Shown here one piece after another: positions 17,901 to 23,546 of a stretch of DNA of 64,000 bases. Position 1 is the first letter of the stretch. Each line of letters starts with the position of its first letter. The notes beneath the pieces were generated by a model that worked only from the letters and a program-made list of their open reading frames with translations, did no database searches and was not told the origin of the DNA. The translations under genes and the position numbers were made by a program. Origin of the DNA: JAAGZL01 sp050291365 (GTDB taxonomy: Bacteria; Pseudomonadota; Gammaproteobacteria; Chromatiales; Chromatiaceae); contig JBNKJS010000008.1 in assembly GCA_050291365.1 (NCBI GenBank), positions 8,342 to 72,341 on the forward strand, given 5' to 3'.

Positions 17901-18254
17901 ATGAAAGAAGAGGATGAGCGTCATATCCGACTTGGATTGACCGAAGACGAACTGGAACTGTTCGATACCCTCAGTAAGGAGAACATGACCCAGGCCGAGG
18001 AGCAAAAGGTGAAACTTGCGGCGAAGCACCTGATTACACGATTACTCGAAGAACACCCCAGAGTCCTGGTGCAGGACTGGTGGAAAGACGGGCAGACGCA
18101 GCGCAAGGTCAAGGATGCTATCGAAGAAGTACTGGACAATGATTTGCCAGAAGAGAGCTACGACAGACGGTTGTTTAAAGAAAAGTGCGACAATGTGTTT
18201 GAGCTGGTGGTGGATTTTGCAAGCAATGGGCGTAAGTGGGCGAGTGTGAGCTGA
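14970..18254 (+). CDS. hsdR: Type I restriction-modification system, restriction/translocase subunit
   Basis: This 1094-residue R subunit combines a nuclease with a superfamily 2 DNA translocase. Near the N-terminus is the PD-(D/E)xK-type site in PDVILYVNGLPLVFIELK (about residues 153-170). It is followed by Walker A TQGSGKS near 312, DEAH near 416, the helicase motif FTGTPLLG near 443, and later helicase motifs including TGFDAPT and TIARANRV. A long charged helical C-terminus should contact HsdM. All motifs appear intact, so the three-gene system looks functional. It starts 23 bases after hsdS with AAGGA upstream, and the gene order is M-S-R. Confidence 0.95.
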   Translation: MPGNFISEDDIEQALLQQLHSRFGFELLNCHTPQPETLSDKSNRQDKRDVILADRLKAACVRLNPEIPEPVIDEVVEQVMDRRAAMSAIAANRELYDFIRDGVPVTFDDAEGIKQDEYVRLVDFDTANGGANDYLAVSQLWIKSMGQAPRAAYRRPDVILYVNGLPLVFIELKNSNVKLRSAFDDNLNNYKHDIPQLFHCNAFCLLSNAIESKVGSFTAGWEHFFNWLRVDDEKEKVDRARISAQGTSLEFAAAGLCQPHKLLDYVENYILFHKENTKIIAQNHQFIGVNNAYERFLNRKQLDGKLGVFWHTQGSGKSFSMIFYARKIFRKVTGNFSFVVVTDRQDLDGQIYRNFLNTGTVKDKDAAQPKNAEQMREFLGQNKKVVFTLIQKFRYDKGKQYPLLFRPDEREVIVMVDEAHRTQYKNLAENMRAGLKGAHFIAFTGTPLLGRERKTSKWFGEYVSEYNFQQAMDDQATVPLYYEKRVPEVLNQNDDLSEEFYELLEDENLSEAQAEKLEKKFTTELQVIKRDDRLDKIANDIVYHFPRRGYLGKGMMIAVDKFTAVKMYDKVQAAWKDELKRLRGLVKSTSNDIERARFKKIIEFMRHVEMAVVISDPTADKEKFEKAGLNIEPHIKRLEQLDEHGHDIETNFKDPEHPLQLVFVCAMWLTGFDAPTVSTLYLDKPMRDHSLMQTIARANRVAAYRIRGHNGELIEKRNGEIVDYYNVFRNMKKALKDYALGDDEVDEQPVKEKDELFVLLDEAIAQTLAFCAERDIDLRAIALEQGTFKNISKFNEYADILLSKDEWRKSFYVFDNTVSSLYEACKPEIFKQAPRREIAIIQFLRGVIASLVEEVDIDAVEQKVSELLDESVVVDNAEQFAIKEHQAQYQIIQKGRVWDLSKIDFDKLKEDFKQAQYQHIQIADMRKFIETKLQQMIEQNYTRVDFAQKLQEIIDRYNSGGSSTEDYYEEMLKFAAAMKEEDERHIRLGLTEDELELFDTLSKENMTQAEEQKVKLAAKHLITRLLEEHPRVLVQDWWKDGQTQRKVKDAIEEVLDNDLPEESYDRRLFKEKCDNVFELVVDFASNGRKWASVS

Positions 18255-18372
18255 TCAAAGCAAAGCACCAGAATAATAGTGGACAGCCCCCAATTACAAG
18301 GAGGTGTTGTCGAATGCGTGGACGCAGTAGAAGAATAATAGGGCTTAACCCTTAATCACAGGAGACTTAACC

Positions 18373-19317
18373 ATGACCTCAAAACGCGGCTTCTTTCGTT
18401 TAATGCTGGGTAAGAAGAGCATACATGCCGAGGAGTGTCGTGAAGGCGGGTTTATCGGTGGCGATTGGGGTATTGATATGGATTTGACCTATGAACTACC
18501 GGATAATTGGCGTGCTTTTAATAAAAAGTTTATTCCAGTCTTTCTTGAGAAAAACCCTGGTAAATCCAGAGTCGCAGCTGGTTTAGCTTGCGGCATGCTG
18601 CACACTATCTGCAAGGGCATCAAGATAGGTGATGTCGTTCTCTGTCGTAATGCAATCGGCGCATACAATGTTGGTGAAGTGACATCTGATTATCACTATG
18701 TGGCAAATGGTGTATTGCCTCACCGGCGCAGTGTTAATTGGTATTCTCATCAGATTGATCGAGAAGAGATGAGTCAATCCCTGCAAAACTCTGCTGGTTC
18801 TATTGGGACGGTGAGTGATGTTAGTAAATACGCAGAGGAGATTGAGCAGCTACTTGAAGGTAACAGACCGCCTTCGCTAATTGCCAGTGACGAGAGCGTG
18901 GAAGACCCAACTGTGTTTGCTCTGGAAAAGCATCTTGAAGAGTTTCTGGTGCACAATTGGGCGGCTACTGAATTGGGTAAGAACTACGATATAGTTTCAG
19001 AGGATGGTGAGCTTGTAGGGCAACAGTACCCTTCAGATACTGGTCCAATAGATATACTCGCACTTAGCAAGGACGGTAAGGAGCTGTTGGTAGTGGAGTT
19101 GAAGAAGGGGCGGGCAAGCGACGTGGTAGTAGGTCAGATTCAACGTTACATGGGTTATGTGCTCGAAGAGTTAGCTGAACCAGACCAAACCGTGCGTGGC
19201 GTTATTCTTGCGCTGGAGGATGATGTTCGATTGCAGCGTGCACTAAAGGTAACCAACAATATCGACTTTTATCGTTATAAGGTTGGTTTTAGTTTGTTGA
19301 AGGGGTTTACAAGTTAA
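18373..19317 (+). CDS. NucS/Mrr-like restriction nuclease (PD-(D/E)xK C-terminal domain)
   Basis: This 314-residue protein is probably a DNA endonuclease. The C-terminal half resembles the NucS/DUF91 nuclease fold: GPIDILAL with D227, then VVELKKG with E242 and K244, and VGQIQRYMGYV after it. The N-terminal half (residues 20-130) contains LACGMLHTICKGIKIGDVVL and a beta-rich segment like the PUA/EVE-type sensor modules found in modification-dependent restriction enzymes, but this is a weak resemblance. It lies 118 bases downstream of hsdR on the same strand, with its own ribosome-binding site (CAGGAGAC). A role in restricting modified or foreign DNA is inferred from the fold and neighbours. 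Confidence 0.65.
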   Translation: MTSKRGFFRLMLGKKSIHAEECREGGFIGGDWGIDMDLTYELPDNWRAFNKKFIPVFLEKNPGKSRVAAGLACGMLHTICKGIKIGDVVLCRNAIGAYNVGEVTSDYHYVANGVLPHRRSVNWYSHQIDREEMSQSLQNSAGSIGTVSDVSKYAEEIEQLLEGNRPPSLIASDESVEDPTVFALEKHLEEFLVHNWAATELGKNYDIVSEDGELVGQQYPSDTGPIDILALSKDGKELLVVELKKGRASDVVVGQIQRYMGYVLEELAEPDQTVRGVILALEDDVRLQRALKVTNNIDFYRYKVGFSLLKGFTS

Positions 19318-19331
19318 AGGTGACGCAAGTT

Positions 19332-19400
19332 AAAGGGGACGCATTTATTTTTAACGGGATAATGGATGACTGAGAAGAAAAAAATAAATGCGTCCCCTTT
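19332..19400. repeat. Palindromic element AAAGGGGACGCATTTATTTTT
   Basis: The left arm at 19332-19352 is mirrored by AAAAAAATAAATGCGTCCCC at 19378-19397, with about 25 bases between them, giving a long hairpin. It lies between the nuclease gene and the Fic reading frame, exactly where the N-terminal part of Fic should be. Confidence 0.8.
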
Positions 19401-19421
19401 TTCTCTCCCTTTTTCTCTGAC

Positions 19422-19856
19422 TTGTGCGAATGGCATAAAATCTGGCTTGGACAGGTTTATACATGGGCAGGTCAGTATCGTTCTGTGAATATGCAGAAAG
19501 GTGAGTTCATGTTCGCGGCAGCAAACTTGATACCTAGATTGATGTTAGATTTCGAACGCAATTTTCTTGTTAAGCATACGCCTTGTGAAGGGTTCGATGA
19601 GAGCGGGTTGATAGAATCACTCGCTATTTGCCATGTTGAGCTAATTATCATTCATCCGTTTCGGGAAGGAAACGGACGTATTGCAAGAGTTCTTGCTACT
19701 ATTATGGCTTTGCAGGCCGGAATGCCATTGCTGGATTTTACCTGGATCAGTGAACATGAGGCCGAGTATATAACCGCAATTCACCAGGGGCATGCTGGAG
19801 ATTATGGACCTATGAAGCGCGTCTTTTCTGAAGTATTGCAGGCTTCGATGATTTAA
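19422..19856 (+). pseudogene. Fic-domain protein, N-terminally truncated
   Basis: The reading frame encodes a Fic/DOC domain with the active-site motif HPFREGNGR near residue 78 and the upstream landmark WLGQVYTWAGQYRSVNMQKG. Fic enzymes transfer AMP or related groups to proteins. Typical Fic proteins of this class have several dozen residues before the WAGxxR segment. Here similarity stops at LCEWHKIWLG, and the frame upstream runs into the palindromic element at 19332-19400 without an ATG. The only possible start close by is a TTG at 19422 with no good ribosome-binding site. The core catalytic motif is intact, so translation from TTG could still give a short enzyme, but truncation by the repeat is the simpler reading. 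No inhibitory helix motif is visible. Confidence 0.65.
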
Positions 19857-20001
19857 GTTTATCTATGCGTTTTATCACGCTGGCGACAGGCTGTTTTGTT
19901 TCCACTGCAGTAGAAGAAGCCACGTTGGTATTGAGAAAACGACCGGACTTTTGGTCTTTTTGTACCCAGTGATTGGTTTTGGATAGTGACTTCGGTTTCA
20001 T
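19810..20001 (-). CDS. Small basic protein convergent with the Fic frame
   Basis: This 63-residue reading frame begins MKPKSLSKTNHWVQ and is basic and serine/lysine-rich. The SLSKTN start and the following VASSTAVE resemble short conserved hypothetical proteins, but I cannot name the family. It overlaps the end of the Fic frame on the opposite strand. A TATAAT-like box lies about 10 bases before the ATG, so a leaderless message is conceivable; no ribosome-binding site is at normal distance. It may be chance. Confidence 0.35.
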   Translation of the reverse strand: MKPKSLSKTNHWVQKDQKSGRFLNTNVASSTAVETKQPVASVIKRIDKLKSSKPAILQKRRAS

Positions 20002-20143
20002 ATGTAGAATTATAATTCATTATCCTCTGTACATATACAGAAATTTATTCGTTTGTAAGCGATCAATAGGGCCAGACTAAAGCAATAGGGGGCAGCCCCT
20101 TTTTCTTTCTAGTTATCCCAGATTGAAAAAGGACTACTAACCA

Positions 20144-21436
20144 GTGCCACAAACAGACATCACCCAACTCAATCAATGGATTCGTGAGCGGTCACCATCG
20201 GCCCTGGAGGCGCTGTCTCAAATGCCGGACGTCAACATCCATGATGAGCGCTGTTTAACCCCGCTGAATGCGGCAATCCGCTATGGTAATGACGCCGTGT
20301 TTGACCTTTTGATCGATCAGGAGGCCGACATCTCTTATGTGCCTGAGATGCCAAAGGACGAGCTGAATCTGGTGCGGCGAATTGCCGGTGAATTGCAGCA
20401 GTCAGTCGTTGAGATGGAAGAGTATGTGGCTCAGACATTGGGCAAAGAGGTCGGGGCTATCCATTGGCTGCGCCCGCCGTTGCTGGAGGCCTGCCGCTAT
20501 GGTAATCGCAGGGCCATGTCTGCGCTCATTAATTGTGGTGCGGCCTTGAATGAGAAGGATGCACTGGGCCTGGAGCCTGTGTCGCTCTGCTTGGATGTTG
20601 GCGGCGAGAAGTTGGTAGGCGTTTTTCTGGATGCCTGCTTGATTGCAGATCGTGTTGTTTCCATATCAGATGGGTTGCTGCAACGCTGCTTTTCTCAATC
20701 GGCCCTCTTTCAGCGTTTGCTATCAGAGGGTAAGTTGTCCATTAAGGCAAAACGCTTTTGTTTCAATCTTGCCTGCTCGCGTCTGGATGTGGCACAGGTC
20801 CAAGCCATGCTCAAGGCCAACCACAATGCGACCACTTCTATGTACATGGGGTACACCCCTTTGGCAGAGGCGGCGACCTCTCATCTCTCTTTTTTGTTAC
20901 AGGATGCCCAGGCGCAATCTCTGACAGCCCCCTTGCAACGCGGTATGGGTGCCGATATCAATGTTGGCAGCAACGACCTTGAACAGATGGTGGCGGATAT
21001 CGAGGCCTGGATGGCAGAGGGTGATGACCTGGGGGAGGAGGATGTCTTAACTCCGCCAATAACAGCTGAATATCCAGCAGAGATCAATCCAAAGCCACAG
21101 CGTTCGGCGATCATAGACCAACGCTTGGCGCTCATGGATTTACTGCTCCAGCATGGATTTGAATACGGTGTGGTAAAGGGTGAGGTGGATTTTGAGCTGG
21201 TGTCTGATCTTGTTCTGATCAATGAACCCAGGTTGTTGGAAAAACTGCTGGATGCGGGTGCTGATTTTCATTGGCCGTCTCATCAAGACGCGCTGATTTA
21301 TGCCCTTCAAATGGGCAGCTTTGATATGGTTGATACGTTACTCAAGCACAGACTGAAGATGCCCACCCCTGACAGCCATTGGCAAAATGCCTATGAACAG
21401 TATTTGCTGTGGCAGAAAGAAAAAAGAGTCTCTTAG
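20144..21436 (+). CDS. Ankyrin-repeat protein
   Basis: This 430-residue protein contains several ankyrin-like repeats. Examples are TPLNAAIRYGNDAVFDLLID near residues 39-58, PPLLEACRYGNRRAMSALIN near 110, YTPLAEAAT near 235, and a C-terminal set with LLEKLLDAGADFHWP and ALIYALQMGSFDMVDTLLKH. No signal peptide, membrane segment or enzymatic domain is seen, so it probably binds proteins in the cytoplasm. It begins with GTG at 20144. The stop is followed within one base by the palindromic repeat at 21437, whose GGCGCAAT/ATTGCGCC hairpin could end transcription. Its partner is unknown; location in a defence region is suggestive only. Confidence 0.75.
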   Translation: MPQTDITQLNQWIRERSPSALEALSQMPDVNIHDERCLTPLNAAIRYGNDAVFDLLIDQEADISYVPEMPKDELNLVRRIAGELQQSVVEMEEYVAQTLGKEVGAIHWLRPPLLEACRYGNRRAMSALINCGAALNEKDALGLEPVSLCLDVGGEKLVGVFLDACLIADRVVSISDGLLQRCFSQSALFQRLLSEGKLSIKAKRFCFNLACSRLDVAQVQAMLKANHNATTSMYMGYTPLAEAATSHLSFLLQDAQAQSLTAPLQRGMGADINVGSNDLEQMVADIEAWMAEGDDLGEEDVLTPPITAEYPAEINPKPQRSAIIDQRLALMDLLLQHGFEYGVVKGEVDFELVSDLVLINEPRLLEKLLDAGADFHWPSHQDALIYALQMGSFDMVDTLLKHRLKMPTPDSHWQNAYEQYLLWQKEKRVS

Positions 21437-21654
21437 GTATTCGGCGCAATGCCCGTTGGTTATTGCGCCCTACGGTTCTACCGACAACCCGGCTTAGGCT
21501 AAAAACTACCGTCATGCCGGCGCAGGCCGGCATCCAGAGAACCACCCATGCTTGGGGAAGAGTGGTAACTAATTTATTCCCCACCCTGTAGATAAATGGA
21601 TACCCGCCTACGCGGGTATGACGAATGGCGAAGGGTTGTGGCTGGTTCATCGCC
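21437..21654. repeat. Dispersed palindromic repeat, left copy of a 220-bp direct repeat
   Basis: This composite repeat has three hairpins: GGCGCAAT/ATTGCGCC, then CGTCATGCCGGCGCAGGCC, and the mirror GGATACCCGCCTACGCGGG near its end. It is almost identical along its whole length to 23149-23368. It is followed at 21655-21725 by REP-like units with GGAGCGGGCTCC. Confidence 0.9.
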
Positions 21655-21737
21655 CTGTAGGAGCCCAGTCCCCTGGGCGAAGGGTTGTGGTTGTTTCATC
21701 GCCCGCGGGAGCGGGCTCCTACGGGTGGTGTGTGCGA

Positions 21738-22042
21738 GGTATTCGGCGCAATGCCCGTTGGTTATTGCGCCCTACGGTTCTCTTACAGTGAGGACATCCT
21801 TAATCTAATAACCACCGTCATCCCGGCGTATGCCGGGATCCAGAGAACCACCCATGCTCAGGGAAGATTGGTAACTAATTAATTCCCTACCCTGTAGCCA
21901 AATGGATCCCCGCCTGCGCGGGGATGACGGATGGCGCGAGGTTGCGGCTGTTTCATCACCCTGTAGGAGCCCAGTCCTCTGGGCGAAGGGTTGCGGCTGA
22001 TTCATCGCCCGCGGGAGCGGGCTCCTACAGGTAGGGTCGAGG
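21738..22042. repeat. Second, diverged copy of the composite palindromic repeat
   Basis: It has the same architecture as 21437-21725, with changed hairpin arms (CGTCATCCCGGCGTATGCC and GATCCCCGCCTGCGCGGGG). It ends with two REP-like GTAGGAGCCC and GCGGGAGCGGGCTCC hairpins. Together with the first copy it fills the 697-base gap before the MNT gene; no coding region is seen. Confidence 0.85.
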
Positions 22043-22074
22043 TGCGGGAAAAGGGTGAGATGTTTTGCTTTCTC

Positions 22075-22118
22075 TTGAAAAGACCCAAAATGGGGTCTAT
22101 AGTACCCAAAATGGGTCT
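22075..22118 (+). promoter_or_regulatory. Promoter with two operator palindromes for the MNT-HEPN genes
   Basis: A -35 box TTGAAA (22075-22080) and a -10 box TATAGT (22098-22103) are exactly 17 bases apart. The palindrome CCCAAAATGGG occurs twice, at 22084-22094 inside the spacer and at 22105-22115 directly after the -10 box, 21 bases (two helical turns) apart. The helix-turn-helix of the downstream protein is the likely repressor. Confidence 0.75.
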
Positions 22119-22133
22119 GAATGAGTGATAGCT

Positions 22134-22742
22134 ATGTTACCTACTGCAATCGGTGAAGCCTTGTTTACCAAAACTCAGCAGCGTGTGTTGAGTCTGCTTT
22201 ATGGCAAGCCTGATAAGAGCTTTTATACCAACGAGATCGTGCGCCGGGCCGATATGGGAAGGGGTACGGTTCGACGTGAGCTGGATCGATTGAGTTCTGC
22301 TGGTCTGCTGGTGGCAAGGCGCGAGGGTAATCAACTTCACTTTCAGGCCAATGCCGATAACCCCATCTATTCTGAATTGCTGAATATTGTCAGAAAGACC
22401 TTTGGTGTGGCGGATATCATCCGCGCTGCGCTTCAGCCACTTGATGTGCAGATTGAATTGGCGTTTGTCTACGGGTCAATGGCTAAGACGACCGATACCA
22501 TGGTTAGCGATGTTGATTTAATGTTGGTGGGGGATATGTTGGCATATAGTGATGTTGTGGGTTTATTGGTGTCAGTTGAGGAGTCTTTGCAGCGACCGAT
22601 CAATCCAACTATCTATACTCCGTCAGAGTTTAGGGCGAAGATAAAAGAGGAAAACAGTTTTCTGATACGCGTTATGGAACAACCGACTTTAATGATTAAG
22701 GGAGTAATCGATGACTTTAGAAAATCTGGTACGAATAAATAA
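22134..22742 (+). CDS. HTH-MNT nucleotidyltransferase (probable antitoxin and autorepressor)
   Basis: This protein of about 202 residues joins an N-terminal winged helix (VLSLLYGKPDKSFYTNEIVR, then RRELDRLSSAGLL) to a minimal nucleotidyltransferase domain. The latter has GS at 114-115 and D126/D128 in SDVDLMLVGD, the GSx10DxD signature. Related MntA proteins add AMP to a HEPN toxin to silence it. The ATG at 22134 is preferred over an upstream GTG at 22125. The downstream HEPN gene overlaps by 32 bases, so the two are co-translated. The promoter has two palindromes suited to an ArsR/MarR-type dimer, implying autoregulation. An alternative is a stand-alone regulator that has lost catalysis, but the catalytic residues are present. 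Confidence 0.8.
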   Translation: MLPTAIGEALFTKTQQRVLSLLYGKPDKSFYTNEIVRRADMGRGTVRRELDRLSSAGLLVARREGNQLHFQANADNPIYSELLNIVRKTFGVADIIRAALQPLDVQIELAFVYGSMAKTTDTMVSDVDLMLVGDMLAYSDVVGLLVSVEESLQRPINPTIYTPSEFRAKIKEENSFLIRVMEQPTLMIKGVIDDFRKSGTNK

Positions 22743-23121
22743 ACTCCATATTGAACCACCAGATAAGTGTGAGTTTGATGGATTGGTTAGAGCTGCAGTG
22801 GAGCGATTGCATGACGCGGAGAATAGAGATCTATCGCACTCAAGTCGATTTGATCTAGCCTATAGCGCAGCTCATGGGTTGTCCCTTGCGGCGCTTAGAG
22901 CAGCTGGCTTTCGTACAGATAAGAGATATCTGGTATTCCAATGTTTGGTGCATACGGCCAAACTCGATAAAGATAAGGTACGGCTGTTTTCTATATGCCA
23001 TGATCGGAGGAACAAAGCAGAATATGAAGGTCAATCAGAAATCGACGAGAATTTATTGGAAGAGCTGATCACAAATACTAAAGTGTTATCTGATTTTGTA
23101 TCAAAGATCGATTGTAAGTAG
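22711..23121 (+). CDS. HEPN-domain protein paired with the MNT gene
   Basis: This 136-residue, mostly helical protein carries the HEPN-type motif in CHDRRNKAEYEG (R100, N101, Y105). HEPN toxins are RNases whose active site is usually R-x4-6-H; here the terminal histidine position is a tyrosine, as in a subfamily with RNxAEY, so RNase activity is uncertain. The long overlap with the MNT gene supports a toxin-antitoxin or substrate-binding pair. It is at the distal end of the two-gene operon, and a direct repeat begins 27 bases after its stop. Confidence 0.7.
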   Translation: MTLENLVRINKLHIEPPDKCEFDGLVRAAVERLHDAENRDLSHSSRFDLAYSAAHGLSLAALRAAGFRTDKRYLVFQCLVHTAKLDKDKVRLFSICHDRRNKAEYEGQSEIDENLLEELITNTKVLSDFVSKIDCK

Positions 23122-23148
23122 GTATAACCCTTGCGCCCTATATTTTAA

Positions 23149-23393
23149 GTATTCGGCGCAATGCCCGTTGGTTATTGCGCCCTACGGTTCTACCGACAAC
23201 CCGGCTTAGGCTAAAAACTACCGTCATGCCGGCGCAGGCCGGCATCCAGAGAACCACCCATGCTTGGGGAAGACGGGTAACTATTTTCATTCCCCACCCT
23301 GTAGATAAATGGATACCCGCCTACGCGGGTATGACGAATGGCGAAGGGTTGTGGCTGGTTCATCGCCCGCGGGAGCGGGCTCCTACAGGTGAG
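23149..23393. repeat. Dispersed palindromic repeat, right copy of the 220-bp direct repeat
   Basis: The segment 23149-23368 matches 21437-21654 almost base for base in the same orientation; the main differences are in about 18 bases near 23269-23287. A REP-like hairpin GCGGGAGCGGGCTCC follows at 23368-23385. Confidence 0.9.
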
Positions 23394-23477
23394 GTCAAGA
23401 TGTGGGATAGCGGGGTGGTGGTTGGAGTGGCCCTTGGGTTCTCCGCCATTTTTTCGTTGGGAGTGTGTAGATAGAGC

Positions 23478-23545
23478 TCCCCCTCATCCCCAGCCCTTCC
23501 ACCCCTCAAGGGGGTACCGAGGTCCCCCGAGGGGAGAAGGGAGCA
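23478..23545. repeat. C-rich/G-rich intergenic repeat copy
   Basis: CCCCCTCATCCCCAGCCC, then CCTCAAGGGGGTACCGAGGT and CCCGAGGGGAGAAGGG, match modules at 37600-37870. It ends at the stop codon of the lipoprotein gene, so it may form the 3-prime end of that transcript. Confidence 0.8.
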
Positions 23546-23546
23546 A

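Noticed and set aside
22711..23121. Canonical HepT toxin with R-x4-6-H active site
   Set aside because: The position expected for histidine is tyrosine (RNKAEY), so the classical site is absent; annotated only as HEPN-domain.
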